DNA of 52,406 nt from CAZGSG01 sp964528095 (GTDB taxonomy: Bacteria > Bacteroidota > Bacteroidia > Chitinophagales > Chitinophagaceae). The stretch covers positions 1-52,406 of the forward strand of contig CAZGSG010000006.1 of NCBI GenBank assembly GCA_964528095.1, in the 5' to 3' direction. The notes under the pieces were generated by a model. That model ran no database searches. It had not been told where the DNA came from and was given only the letters and a program-made list of their open reading frames with translations. The position numbers and the translations under genes were made by a program. Of the stretch, positions 33,221 to 41,904 are shown one piece after another (the stretch's first letter is position 1; the number at the start of each line of letters is the position of its first letter).

Positions 33221-33228
33221 ACCTCCTT
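33221..33228 (-). promoter_or_regulatory. Perfect Shine-Dalgarno sequence AAGGAGGT
   Basis: Reverse complement of ACCTCCTT at 33221-33228. Bacteroidota ribosomes normally hide the anti-SD of 16S rRNA, so strong SD sites are rare and known ones (rpsU) are regulatory. Upstream, GTAACTTAC near 33240-33250 is a poor -7 candidate. Confidence 0.6.
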
Positions 33229-33335
33229 TTTTTTGATGAATACGTAAGTTACAAAAAAAAGATATTCCTGCAATATCTCAACATCGTTAAACACTGCTGC
33301 GGATACTGTTTAAAAATAAAAATTGACCCCGGTCA

Positions 33336-33509
33336 TTAATTTTCTCCCTGTTCTTTTTTATCTCGTTCCCGGATCTCCTTTCTTCGCTCTTCTTTGTCCT
33401 TCAGGTTGGGCATTCCTTCAATTTTACCTCCTTTCCGCAGGTATTCCTCGGCTTTTTTATCCAGCAGGCGGTGATCCCTTTTTTCAGGGTGTGTGTGTTG
33501 TTTTTGCAT
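33336..33509 (-). CDS. Small, highly charged protein of unknown function
   Basis: 57 residues from ATG at 33509: MQKQHTHPEKRDHRLLDKKA, then EEYLRKGGKIEGMPNLKDKE and a lysine/arginine/glutamate-rich end. No signal peptide or membrane segment. The codon use and regular charged helix pattern look coding rather than accidental. It is divergent from the helicase gene (93 bp gap to 33602) and lies 119 bp upstream of the micro-ORF on the same strand, so both could share one transcript that ends at the 33107-33143 terminator. I do not recognise a family. Confidence 0.6.
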   Translation of the reverse strand: MQKQHTHPEKRDHRLLDKKAEEYLRKGGKIEGMPNLKDKEERRKEIRERDKKEQGEN

Positions 33510-33601
33510 ATGGCAGTTTTATAAAAAGCTGCAAAAGCAACGCCAGATAAAGGTTGTACATAAAATATTTTCAGAAAGTTGATCTGCTGTAACTTGCACC
33601 C

Positions 33602-35950
33602 ATGCAAGACTATTTGAGTGGATTAAATGAACCGCAGAAACAGGCGGTACTGCATGTAAATGGCCCAATAATGATCGTTGCCGGTGCAGGTAGTGGTAAA
33701 ACAAAGGTATTGACCACCCGTATTGCCCATCTCATGGCAAACGGTGTGGATGCTTTCCATATCCTGGCCCTCACATTTACTAATAAGGCTGCCAAGGAAA
33801 TGAAAGAACGTATCGCACATATCCTGGGCAATAATGAAGCAAGGAATTTATATATTGGCACTTTTCACAGCGTATTTGCAAGAATATTAAGAAGCGAAGC
33901 ACACAGGCTCGGTTACCCCAATAGCTTTACCATCTATGATACGGATGATGCCAAAAGCGTAGTGAAGACGGTGATCAATGAGTTGGACCTGGATGACAAA
34001 CACTACAAACCCAATGTGGTATATAACCGTATATCTGCCGCCAAAAATGCACTGGTAGGTCCGGATGAATACCGCAATGACTATTACCTGCAACAGGAAG
34101 ATATGCGGGCAAACAGACCCGCTATTGCCAATATCTATGATGCTTATTACAAAAGATGTTTTAAGAACGGGGCAATGGACTTTGACGACCTGCTGTACCA
34201 GATGTACCGTCTATTGACCTTATTCCCGGAAGCATTGGTAAAATACCAAACCAAATTCCGGTATATACTGATTGATGAGTACCAGGATACCAACCCGGCC
34301 CAGTATGAAGTGATCAAATTATTGGCCGCACAACATGAAAATATATGCGTGGTAGGTGATGATGCGCAAAGTATCTACAGTTTTCGTGGCGCCACTATTC
34401 AAAACATATTACAGTTCCAGAAAGATTATGATGATGTTGCCATAATTAAACTGGAACAGAATTACCGCAGTACACAAAGTATCCTGAAAGTAGCTAACGA
34501 GATCATCAAGAACAATAAAGGCCAGATCCCGAAAAATCTCTGGACCGATAATAGCTCTGGCGAAAAGATAAAGCTGGTGCGTACAATGACCGATAATGAT
34601 GAGGGTAAATTTGTCGCCGATGCCATACAGGAGCAAAAGCTGCGTAATCATTATGCAAATAAAGAGTTCGCGATCCTGTATCGTACCAATGCGCAAAGCC
34701 GTGCATTTGAAGAAAGCCTTCGCCGTATGGCCATTCCCTACATTATTTATGGCGGTATAAGCTTTTACCAGCGCAAAGAGGTAAAGGATTTTATCGCTTA
34801 CCTGCGGGTGCTGGTCAATCCCAAAGACGAAGAAGGATTAAAACGGATTATCAACTTTCCTGTTCGGGGCATTGGTAAAACAACAATAGACCGGCTGGTG
34901 CTGTATGCCAATGAGAACAATATTTCCATGTGGGAAATACTGGAAAGGGCAAAAGAATTTGGTTTTAAGGCCGGCACACTTGAGGCAATCGAAAATTTTG
35001 TGCTGATGATCCGTAGTTTTCAGAGCATGACCGGCAAACAAAATGCTTATGAGATCGCATTTCATGTAGGCAAGCAGACGAATATTATCAAGGAATTATT
35101 CAATGACAAATCAACAGAAGGCGTTGCGCGGTATGAGAATATCCAGGAATTGCTGAATTCTATAAAAGAATGGATAGAAACACCGTTGAATGAAGAAGAT
35201 GGCGAAGTGGGCGATAAGTCGCTGGGAGCCTACCTACAACAGATAACATTGCTTACGGATGCTGACCAGAAAGACCCGAATGCCGATGTAGTAAAGTTAA
35301 TGACCGTGCATGCGGCAAAGGGACTGGAATTTCAATGCGTATTTGTCGCTGGCCTGGAAGAAATGCTTTTCCCAAGCGGCATGAGCATCAATACAAGAGA
35401 AGAGCTGGAAGAAGAGCGCAGACTTTTTTATGTTGCTATAACCCGTGCAAAAAACAGGCTCTGGCTTTCTTATGCCAATTCAAGGTATCGTTTTGGCTCT
35501 CTCGTACAAAATGAACCCAGCCGTTTTATAGAAGAACTGCCCGAAGAGTTTTTAGATAAGAGTTATGCAGGCGGGGGCAGCAGGAACCAGGGCTCAAGCT
35601 GGACCAAGGGTTCTGCATTCGACCGGATGAAGGGTGGTGCTTTTGGCGATGATAATTCAAGAACTTATTTTAATGAGAAAACGCCGGGCGCTAAAAAAGA
35701 AACGCCTTCTTATTTACCACCTAAATCGACTGCTCAAAAAACAGTAGAACATAAAGTCTCTGCTGATTTTGTGCCCAGTGATATCTCCGGTTTACAGGCA
35801 GGACAAAAAGTGGAACACCAGAAATTTGGTTTTGGCGAAGTAATTAAAATGGAAGGAGCGGCACATAACCCGGTGGCTACAGTAAAGTTTGAGTTAAATG
35901 GAGAGAAAAAGATCATGCTCAACTATGCGAAGTTGAGGATCATTGAATAA
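33602..35950 (+). CDS. UvrD/PcrA-family superfamily 1 DNA helicase
   Basis: 782 residues with the SF1A helicase motifs in order: LNEPQKQAVLH (Q motif), VAGAGSGKTKVLTTRIAHL (motif I, about 25-43), LTFTNKAAKEMKER (Ia), IGTFHSVFARIL, LIDEYQDTNPAQYEV (motif II, about 223-237), VGDDAQSIYSFRGA (III), LEQNYRST (IV), MTVHAAKGLEFQCVFVAGLE (V, about 565-584) and VAITRAKNRLWLSYA (VI). The last 50 residues (QKVEHQKFGFGEVIKMEGA onward) are the Tudor-like fold that binds RNA polymerase in PcrA/UvrD. It should unwind DNA 3'-5' in repair and at replication-transcription conflicts. Which of UvrD or PcrA is meant is only a naming matter. Confidence 0.95.
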   Translation: MQDYLSGLNEPQKQAVLHVNGPIMIVAGAGSGKTKVLTTRIAHLMANGVDAFHILALTFTNKAAKEMKERIAHILGNNEARNLYIGTFHSVFARILRSEAHRLGYPNSFTIYDTDDAKSVVKTVINELDLDDKHYKPNVVYNRISAAKNALVGPDEYRNDYYLQQEDMRANRPAIANIYDAYYKRCFKNGAMDFDDLLYQMYRLLTLFPEALVKYQTKFRYILIDEYQDTNPAQYEVIKLLAAQHENICVVGDDAQSIYSFRGATIQNILQFQKDYDDVAIIKLEQNYRSTQSILKVANEIIKNNKGQIPKNLWTDNSSGEKIKLVRTMTDNDEGKFVADAIQEQKLRNHYANKEFAILYRTNAQSRAFEESLRRMAIPYIIYGGISFYQRKEVKDFIAYLRVLVNPKDEEGLKRIINFPVRGIGKTTIDRLVLYANENNISMWEILERAKEFGFKAGTLEAIENFVLMIRSFQSMTGKQNAYEIAFHVGKQTNIIKELFNDKSTEGVARYENIQELLNSIKEWIETPLNEEDGEVGDKSLGAYLQQITLLTDADQKDPNADVVKLMTVHAAKGLEFQCVFVAGLEEMLFPSGMSINTREELEEERRLFYVAITRAKNRLWLSYANSRYRFGSLVQNEPSRFIEELPEEFLDKSYAGGGSRNQGSSWTKGSAFDRMKGGAFGDDNSRTYFNEKTPGAKKETPSYLPPKSTAQKTVEHKVSADFVPSDISGLQAGQKVEHQKFGFGEVIKMEGAAHNPVATVKFELNGEKKIMLNYAKLRIIE

Positions 35951-36033
35951 GATTAATGGAGGGCCTCTTTATTATCTTTTGTATAAATAATAAGTACTGC
36001 TGAAGATTTATCCAACACTAATCTTGAGTGAGA

Positions 36034-36573
36034 TCAGCTTTCAGCATTCATCTTTTCAAGTTTTCTTTCGACCTCCTGTATGCGTCCCAGCCAGTAATTC
36101 TTGGCTTCTTCATTGGCTACAGGTTGCTTTTGACCTAATTTACCCGGTACCCTGGTTATAAATTCCCAGTTCCTGTTTTTATCCCGGTCGATTTCTTTTT
36201 GGCCAACCGGTTCTTCCCGGGCTCTCCAGAAATCTAAATTATACTGGTATTCGGTTTTTAATTCTTCGAGGTAGGAAACCAGTTTTTCAGTTGTGTTTGG
36301 TATATAACCCGGCCCGGTACACCCACAGGAATGAAACGCTATGCCAACAGCATACAGATTTTGAATATGTTGCCATTGTTTTACATCATTCTTTTTAGGC
36401 GATGCGAAGTCCTTTCCCATGTTTGCCATCAACTCTCCGCATTGCGGGCATTTTGCTTCTACCGTGCGTTCATCACCACGGTTTATGTCCCACATCAGCC
36501 TGCGCTTAAATGTTTTCCTGCATTTAAAGCATGCATAATGTTGTTTGTATAATGACGTGGCATAGCGGCACAT
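36034..36573 (-). CDS. Zinc-ribbon protein of unknown function
   Basis: 179 residues. Cysteines 15, 18, 42 and 45 (ACFKCRK and KCPQCGEL) form a zinc ribbon; HSCGCTG near 81-85 adds a third cysteine pair. The rest is hydrophilic, with a helical segment YLEELKTEYQYNLDFWRARE (about 98-117) and a coiled C terminus IQEVERKLEKMNAES. No signal peptide. Such ribbons bind nucleic acid or protein; I know no specific role. Stands alone between the convergent helicase gene and the LytTR regulator upstream on the same strand (83 bp gap). Confidence 0.72.
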   Translation of the reverse strand: MCRYATSLYKQHYACFKCRKTFKRRLMWDINRGDERTVEAKCPQCGELMANMGKDFASPKKNDVKQWQHIQNLYAVGIAFHSCGCTGPGYIPNTTEKLVSYLEELKTEYQYNLDFWRAREEPVGQKEIDRDKNRNWEFITRVPGKLGQKQPVANEEAKNYWLGRIQEVERKLEKMNAES

Positions 36574-36656
36574 TTCTTTGCTGGTTATTTTGTTTAATAC
36601 AACTGCAATTTTACCTATTTATTTTTTTTCGATACAGGTCTGGTCAAATCCACCTG

Positions 36657-37373
36657 TTACTCCAACATTTTCAGCACTCCATTCCTGTATAGTTTACCGA
36701 TCGGGATCTCTGTCTTTTCAATCTCGATCAGTTCCGAGGTATAGGTCTTTATGCGGTTCAATGATACAATATATGAGCGATGCACGCGTACAAATTCTTT
36801 CTCGGGCAACATGGCTTCAACAGAACTGATCGATTGTTTGGTAATGATGACCTCGCCCTTCGTCACCACTTTTACATAGTCCTTCATGCTTTCGATATAC
36901 AGTATATCCTGTAGCATTACCTTGATCATCTTCCTGTCTGCCCGGAAGTAAACGAATGATTCCATCTTTTTTTCTTCCACTACCGGTATTGTTTCTGTTT
37001 TATCTATACGCAGCCCATAGGCCTTGCTCACCCCTTTTAGAAACCGGTCGAACGGGATCGGTTTCAGCAGGTAATCCACCACGTCGAGATCATAGCTTTC
37101 CAGCGCGTATTCTGAATAAGCCGTAGTAAAAATGACTTTCGGCGGATTCTTTAGTGCTTTTAGAAAATCATTGCCATTTAGCTGGGGCATTCGTATATCA
37201 AGAAATAAAAGATCAACAGGATATTGCTGTAAAAAGGTAAACGCCTGTATGGCATTACCGCATTCACCTGCCAATTGCAACGTGGGCACCTGTTCAATAT
37301 AACGCCGGATGATCTCCCGGGCCGGCGGTTCATCATCTACGATCAGGCAGCGGATGGGCGTTGTTTCAGACAT
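36657..37373 (-). CDS. LytTR-family response regulator
   Basis: 238 residues from ATG at 37373. Receiver domain at 1-120: CLIVDDEPPAREIIRRYIEQ, phosphoacceptor aspartate in DLLFLDIRMPQLNG (about 50-63), threonine in VIFTTAYSEYALESYDLDVV, and lysine in DYLLKPIPFDRF (about 98-109). LytTR DNA-binding domain at about 135-235: FVYFRADRKMIKVMLQDILY, IESMKDYVKVVT, FVRVHRSYIVSLNRIKTY. Regulates transcription after phosphorylation by the kinase encoded directly upstream, which it overlaps. The annotated longest start at 37385 adds four residues. Confidence 0.92.
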   Translation of the reverse strand: MSETTPIRCLIVDDEPPAREIIRRYIEQVPTLQLAGECGNAIQAFTFLQQYPVDLLFLDIRMPQLNGNDFLKALKNPPKVIFTTAYSEYALESYDLDVVDYLLKPIPFDRFLKGVSKAYGLRIDKTETIPVVEEKKMESFVYFRADRKMIKVMLQDILYIESMKDYVKVVTKGEVIITKQSISSVEAMLPEKEFVRVHRSYIVSLNRIKTYTSELIEIEKTEIPIGKLYRNGVLKMLE

Positions 37374-38520
37374 GGCTTGGCTCAACGGTTTGTTTAACTT
37401 TCAAGATAGGGTCTTTTCCTTTTTCGAGCTCTATTTTCAAATTAACAATAAAAACTTCATCATCGCTGGTGATCAGGAACTCATGCCGGTTGGGATATAA
37501 GAGCGCAAGTCTTTTTTCTACGTTTTGTATGCCAATGCCAGAAGTGGTCTCTTCTATTTCAAGGCCCTCTGACCTGCCATTCAATAATTTCATCTGCATC
37601 TGTTGCCCCTGCACCTGTATCTTCAAACTGATCCAGGGCTGATCAAGCATATTGCTGGCTCCGTGTTTGAACGAATTTTCAATAAGCGGAAGCAGTAAAA
37701 GGGGCGTAATGTATAGATCATTTGTTTGTTCGGGCAGGTCTACATGCAGGTCCAGTTTGTTACCATAGCGTATCTTTTCCAGCGTAATATAATCGTTGAT
37801 CATCTTGATTTCCTTGGATAAAGCCACGACAGGTTGATTACTTTCATACAAAATAAACCGTAACATATCCGAAAGTCCGCTCACTAAGGCAGAAGCAACA
37901 GGCGCGGTGTTCTGCGTATGGGAGTAAATATTATTAAGCGTATTGAATAAGAAATGTGGATGTACCTGGGCTTTTAGTAATTGTAATTGCGCTTCTACAT
38001 TTTCCTTTTGTAATTGCAAATTGCGTTGCTCCTTTACATACCAGTATTTCATCAGCTTGATGGAAGCGGCCATACCACCGATCGTAATACCACCTCTGAA
38101 TCCCGCCATCAATGAAAAAAAAATATTTACTGCCGTTGTTCTTTGTGGATTATATCCCTGGTTGCCAATAATCAGGTCACGTACCGTTTTTATGATCGTT
38201 ACCGATAGGGCGGCAGAGATAGCACTGGTTATTAAAAAAATGATGACCACGCACAAAGCTGTAAGCCAGTATTTCTGTCTCAGTAAAAAGCGGGGAATAA
38301 CAAAATACATCAGTGAATAAGCCAGGAAAATATGGGGAACGAGGTAGATCAGCGATTCGAACAGGGAAGATAAAAGACGTAACGGATAATCTATACCTGT
38401 GCCAATAGCAATGAACGAATACAGGAATCCCTGGAACACCCACCAGATGCTCCAAAATGCAAAATGACGGCGTATTCGATACCGGCGCTCGTCAGAAAAT
38501 ATGAATGGATACTGTTGCAT
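37366..38520 (-). CDS. LytS-like sensor histidine kinase
   Basis: 384 residues from ATG at 38520. Four hydrophobic helices (about 20-135) are followed by a coiled linker and the His_kinase domain: LLKAQVHPHFLFNTLNNIYS (about 182-201, phosphoacceptor histidine) and an ATPase part with LLLLPLIENSFKHGA (about 270-284) and TSGIGIQNVEKRLALLY (about 333-349). Partner of the LytTR regulator at 36657, with which it overlaps by 8 bp, so they are one operon. The frame extends to ATG 38607, but a TAATTTTA box (one mismatch to TAnnTTTG) just upstream of 38532/38520 favours a later start. Signal sensed is unknown. Confidence 0.88.
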   Translation of the reverse strand: MQQYPFIFSDERRYRIRRHFAFWSIWWVFQGFLYSFIAIGTGIDYPLRLLSSLFESLIYLVPHIFLAYSLMYFVIPRFLLRQKYWLTALCVVIIFLITSAISAALSVTIIKTVRDLIIGNQGYNPQRTTAVNIFFSLMAGFRGGITIGGMAASIKLMKYWYVKEQRNLQLQKENVEAQLQLLKAQVHPHFLFNTLNNIYSHTQNTAPVASALVSGLSDMLRFILYESNQPVVALSKEIKMINDYITLEKIRYGNKLDLHVDLPEQTNDLYITPLLLLPLIENSFKHGASNMLDQPWISLKIQVQGQQMQMKLLNGRSEGLEIEETTSGIGIQNVEKRLALLYPNRHEFLITSDDEVFIVNLKIELEKGKDPILKVKQTVEPSHV

Positions 38521-38624
38521 GTGAACTATCATAAAATTACGAACCCCGTAATCAGCTTCCAATCCGTGTTCTCCATTTATCGTCATAAAAGCGGTTTTTG
38601 GCGACAAAATTCATTAAACGAAAT

Positions 38625-38650
38625 AAGCCCGCCCGAGAACGGGCCGGCTT
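38625..38650 (-). terminator. Terminator of the 38673 gene
   Basis: AAGCCCGCCCG (38625-38635) pairs with CGGGCCGGCTT (38640-38650) with one mismatch and an AGAA loop; TTATTT follows on the minus strand. Confidence 0.7.
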
Positions 38651-38672
38651 TCACGTAAATAAACACCGTTTA

Positions 38673-39014
38673 TTAAGGTTTGATCGTGGCCATAATGGGT
38701 TGATTGTGGTCTGTCTTTTTCTGCTCCCAGGCCAGCAGGGATGATTCGAGACTTTCTTTCAGCATCATTTTCACTTTGCGTTTTTTTATATCCAGTTTTA
38801 CGCCTCCCAGCTCTTTGATACCTATCAATAAATTGTCATTATTGTAAAATCGGATCGTGTGTTGTAACGGCGAATGGATATTCCCTTCTACCACCCAATA
38901 TCCTTTGGAGGAGATCCAGGATGGCTTGTGCTGATGTTCCTGCTGGCCTATTGAAGCCAGGGATAAGAAGCTAAAAACTCCGGCTATCATGTATTTCCTG
39001 ATTTGTTTTTTCAT
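38673..39014 (-). CDS. Small secreted protein of unknown function
   Basis: 113 residues with signal peptide (MKKQIRKYMIAGVFSFLSLA, cleavage near SIGQQ at about 24). The mature part starts with a histidine-containing EHQHKPSW, then a beta-type segment GYWVVEGNIHSPLQHTIRFY (about 38-57) and a lysine-rich helix KLDIKKRKVKMMLKESLESS. No known family recognised. Transcribed alone with its own terminator, directly upstream of the kinase/regulator operon on the same strand. Confidence 0.7.
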   Translation of the reverse strand: MKKQIRKYMIAGVFSFLSLASIGQQEHQHKPSWISSKGYWVVEGNIHSPLQHTIRFYNNDNLLIGIKELGGVKLDIKKRKVKMMLKESLESSLLAWEQKKTDHNQPIMATIKP

Positions 39015-39418
39015 TGTATAAAGTTTAATAGTGAATCGTTGATATCATAAAGCTATATCGTCACAGGCCGCGTTTTTTTTAATTTGGATAAAGCAGGCAC
39101 CAATGCGGATAGTCATAGTAAATCAGGAGACAAAATGAAAAAACCCCTATTAAAGCTGTTGGTCTCCGGATAATACAGGTTCGTCTTTTACAATCCGGTC
39201 AATACCCGGGTTCATAACAGCACAGCCGTTTTGTTTATAGCAGGTATACTGACTGAATATTATAAGTAGACATTTGTCGTGCTTATTTTACTATTAACAG
39301 GGTAATTTTCAGGCACAAACACACTACTTTTTCACATTTTTCATCTTCGGAACACCATTTGCATAGTGCGGCTGAGGTTTGTCTTTGACAATAGTGCTGA
39401 TAATATAAAACAGTAAAT
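39015..39418 (+). other. Gene-poor region with an SD-occluding hairpin around a 12-codon frame
   Basis: Within this 400-bp gap AGGAGA precedes ATG 39135 at good spacing; the frame MKKPLLKLLVSG stops at 39173. TCAGGAGACAAA (39123-39134) can pair with TTGGTCTCCGGA (39159-39170), 10 of 12 positions, so the SD would be hidden. The remainder up to the RAYT gene shows no REP-like palindrome. Confidence 0.3.
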
Positions 39419-40015
39419 ATGCTGCGCTCCATTCACGATCTAAATAACAGGCAGGCCTGCTATTTTATCACTTTTAATACGATTGACTGGGTTGATGTCT
39501 TCATTCGCCCGGTATATAAACAGGTCATTGTTCATACACTCAATCATTTTATAGAAACAAAAGGCCTGAAAGTGCATGCCTGGTGCCTGATGAGCAATCA
39601 CCTTCACCTGATAGCGCAGGCGAAAGAAGGGTATACCATAACAGATATTGAAAAACAATACAAGGCCTTTACCACCACCAAAATACTTGAAGCACTGGAT
39701 GCCGAACCGGAAATACGAAAAGCATGGATGCTTGAACGCTTTAAAAATCTTGATATCTGGCAGACCTGCAATAGTCCTGTTGCTATTGACCTGAAAAATA
39801 CCGCTTCCACACTCGACTATTTCCAGTTTGTACATGATAAGCCGGTACGCGACCGTTATGTAGATATGGCTGTCGATTATTCATATAGTTCTGCCAGGGA
39901 CTACGCAGGTGCAAAGGGCTTGGTTTATATATCCAAAGTAGCTGGTGTAGAACAACAGCTGCAGGCTTCTGAGAGTATTAATGATAATTTCTTCGTCAAA
40001 TATATCCGGAACTAA
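39419..40015 (+). CDS. REP-associated tyrosine transposase (RAYT), Y1_Tnp domain
   Basis: 198 residues. Matches the Bacteroidota RAYT type: ACYFITFNTIDWVDVFIRPV (about 13-32), VYKQVIVHTLNHFIETKGLK, then WCLMSNHLHLIAQAKEG with the HxH metal-binding pair (about 59-67), and the probable catalytic tyrosine in IEKQYKAFTTTKILE (about 77-91). These enzymes are domesticated relatives of IS200/IS605 transposases that process single-stranded REP hairpins. It has no insertion-sequence ends and no second ORF, so it is a single-copy chromosomal gene rather than a mobile element. No REP array is evident near it. Confidence 0.88.
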   Translation: MLRSIHDLNNRQACYFITFNTIDWVDVFIRPVYKQVIVHTLNHFIETKGLKVHAWCLMSNHLHLIAQAKEGYTITDIEKQYKAFTTTKILEALDAEPEIRKAWMLERFKNLDIWQTCNSPVAIDLKNTASTLDYFQFVHDKPVRDRYVDMAVDYSYSSARDYAGAKGLVYISKVAGVEQQLQASESINDNFFVKYIRN

Positions 40016-40195
40016 GCTGCCAGCCCATTACTTCCCGGTTGCAGCCCCTCCTTTATTCGGAAGATATGCTCATCCCTGGCCTTTAAACCCGGTCAGAAAA
40101 TAATTGTTGGTATTCCTGTTGCGTTTTCTTTTCAAAAGGCGTTTTATAAAATATCGGGGAGTGCTGAATTAACACTTTAAGAACCTGATAGCTTT

Positions 40196-40203
40196 TATAT
40201 TTG
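40196..40203 (+). promoter_or_regulatory. -7 box of the lysozyme gene
   Basis: TATATTTG matches TAnnTTTG exactly; predicted leader about 25 nt to ATG 40235. Confidence 0.6.
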
Positions 40204-40234
40204 CGGGAAGTACGGAAAAAGCAACCTGTTCCTC

Positions 40235-41005
40235 ATGTCATCCCGCCGAAAGAAAAAGATCACCCGCTGGGTCATTTATTGTAGCTTAATCGCGCTGGCC
40301 GGCCTTGCCGGTTGGATGGCCTATAAATGGTTTCAATACCGCAATGCGAAATTCAGCCGCTATCCTGCTTTCGGCATCTCTATTCCCGCGGCTTATGATA
40401 TTCATGGCATTGATGTGTCAAGATACCAGCATACGATTGCATGGGAAGAGGTAAAATCAATGCAGGTATTGGATGTAAAGCTCGGTTTTGCTTTTATTAA
40501 AGCCACAGAGGGCATCGGCAATGTTGATCCGCAATTTTTCCGCAACTGGAAAAAAGCGAAAAGCAATGATATCGTTCGCGGAGCTTATCATTTTTTTATC
40601 CCAACAAAAGATGGAAAAATGCAGGCTCAGAATTTCATAAAAAGAGTAGATCTTCAAAGTGGCGACCTGCCGCCGGTGCTCGATATAGAACAACTGTTCG
40701 GCGTATCGAAAACTCAGTTAAAAGCTGAAGTAACCCAGTGGCTGGATGTGGTAGAAAATTATTACCAGGTAAAGCCTATTATTTATACCAATGTGGATTT
40801 TTACAAAAAGAACCTGGGCAGCGATTTTGATAAATACCCGCTTTGGGTGGCACATTATTATGAACAGGCACAACCCCGTATCAACAGGGGCTGGGTATTC
40901 TGGCAACACAATGACAGGGGCAATGTAAATGGCATTACTTCCAAAGTTGATTTTAATGTCTTCAGCGGCGATTCGGCCGCTTTTAAAAGTCTGTTGGTAC
41001 CCTGA
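40235..41005 (+). CDS. GH25 lysozyme (1,4-beta-N-acetylmuramidase), membrane-anchored
   Basis: 256 residues. A basic N terminus (MSSRRKKKITRW) and one hydrophobic helix (about 13-30) anchor it in the inner membrane with the enzyme outside. The GH25 domain starts at IHGIDVSRYQHTIAWEEVK (about 57-75, first catalytic-region aspartate), continues with FAFIKATEGIGNVDPQFFRN (about 87-106), GAYHFFIP, and the catalytic DxE in LPPVLDIEQ (about 145-153), and ends with the WQHNDRGNVNGI strand. It should cleave peptidoglycan glycan strands, probably in remodelling. The small membrane protein gene at 41042 follows closely. Confidence 0.92.
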   Translation: MSSRRKKKITRWVIYCSLIALAGLAGWMAYKWFQYRNAKFSRYPAFGISIPAAYDIHGIDVSRYQHTIAWEEVKSMQVLDVKLGFAFIKATEGIGNVDPQFFRNWKKAKSNDIVRGAYHFFIPTKDGKMQAQNFIKRVDLQSGDLPPVLDIEQLFGVSKTQLKAEVTQWLDVVENYYQVKPIIYTNVDFYKKNLGSDFDKYPLWVAHYYEQAQPRINRGWVFWQHNDRGNVNGITSKVDFNVFSGDSAAFKSLLVP

Positions 41006-41041
41006 TACACGCTCAATAAATTTCTCATTAAAACTTTCGTT

Positions 41042-41266
41042 ATGGAACAAGGATGGGACCCTGAGGTAAAAAAGTATTTTAAAAAGATCCTCTATTCCAT
41101 TTGTTTTGGCCTGTTCTGGCTGATGAGTTTTGTGGCCATCGGCCTTTATGCTGGCCTGGCTTACCCGAAAGAGCACTCCCTTATTGCAGTAATACTGTTT
41201 TATACTATCATGTTTACTCTTTTTTGCCTGCTGATGCGCTATTATTATCGCGCCTGGAGAAAGTAA
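41042..41266 (+). CDS. Small two-helix membrane protein
   Basis: 74 residues. An acidic/basic N terminus (MEQGWDPEVKKYFKKIL) precedes two hydrophobic helices at about 17-39 and 47-66, ending in a positive tail YYYRAWRK. The gene starts 37 bp after the lysozyme gene on the same strand, so co-transcription is likely. Function unknown. Confidence 0.62.
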   Translation: MEQGWDPEVKKYFKKILYSICFGLFWLMSFVAIGLYAGLAYPKEHSLIAVILFYTIMFTLFCLLMRYYYRAWRK

Positions 41267-41365
41267 CTTCCTGCTAATTTTAACGTTACACCAGAAAAAT
41301 ACCAGCTACGAGGTATATATTAGCTAGTCTGAAATAATTATTTTGTCGCCTATATCTACTATTTC

Positions 41366-41776
41366 ATGGAACTGAAACAAACCTGCAAAAGAATGGTGAT
41401 CGTTGGAGCACTGCTTATCTGGACCATTAAGATCGTCATTCGCCCACTTTACCTGTTTGATGACCCTGCCAGGTTTTTCCTGGGAATTGCGCCTAACCTG
41501 TTTGGTTCCTTTCTTATTCCTTTTGGCGCCTATTGGTTTTTTACCGGTAAAAATTTCCTGGTAGCCCGCATATTTCGCATCCAGTCGGCTTATGATCTGC
41601 GCCTTGTTTGTATCATGGGATTCGGCATGCTTATCGTCAACGAGTATCTTCAACTAATCCCTTTCTTTGGCCGCACTTTTGATCTTTATGATATCGCTTT
41701 TTCTTCCGTAGGGCTGGTCGCTTCTTATTTTGTATTTGACAGGATACAGCGGCGGTATGCCATTCAACCCGATTAA
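41366..41776 (+). CDS. VanZ-like membrane protein
   Basis: 136 residues with four hydrophobic helices. The segment MLIVNEYLQLIPFFGRTFDL followed by YDIAFSSVGLVASYF (about 91-125) carries the VanZ-type pattern E-x2-Q...R-x2-D-x2-D...N/S-x2-G. Function of most VanZ-like proteins is unknown; here there is no link to glycopeptide resistance. A TTATTTTG (one mismatch) lies about 20 nt upstream. The terminator stem begins inside the last codons. Confidence 0.6.
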   Translation: MELKQTCKRMVIVGALLIWTIKIVIRPLYLFDDPARFFLGIAPNLFGSFLIPFGAYWFFTGKNFLVARIFRIQSAYDLRLVCIMGFGMLIVNEYLQLIPFFGRTFDLYDIAFSSVGLVASYFVFDRIQRRYAIQPD

Positions 41777-41799
41777 TATCCTGCAATCGGGATTTTTTT
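41768..41799 (+). terminator. Terminator overlapping the 3' end of the VanZ-like gene
   Basis: CCCGAT (41768-41773) pairs with ATCGGG (41786-41791), 12-nt loop, followed by ATTTTTTTT. The stop codon TAA (41774-41776) lies in the loop. Confidence 0.75.
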
Positions 41800-41804
41800 T
41801 CTTC

Positions 41805-41850
41805 TTAACACCCGTTAAGCTAACGTTAAGTACGATTGATTTTTTCTTTG
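41805..41850 (+). promoter_or_regulatory. Phased TTAA repeats and promoter of the 41905 gene
   Basis: TTAA occurs at 41805, 41815 and 41826 (spacing 10 and 11 bp, within CTTAAC, GTTAAG, GTTAAG). A TTTCTTTG box (41843-41850, one mismatch to TAnnTTTG) follows. The same arrangement precedes the kinase gene at 42315. Tandem half-sites one helical turn apart are typical for OmpR-family regulators. Confidence 0.6.
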
Positions 41851-41904
41851 CCGCCGATTATTAGTCCAAATTAGCAGGATCATTTTAAGCTAAATAAATA
41901 ATTT

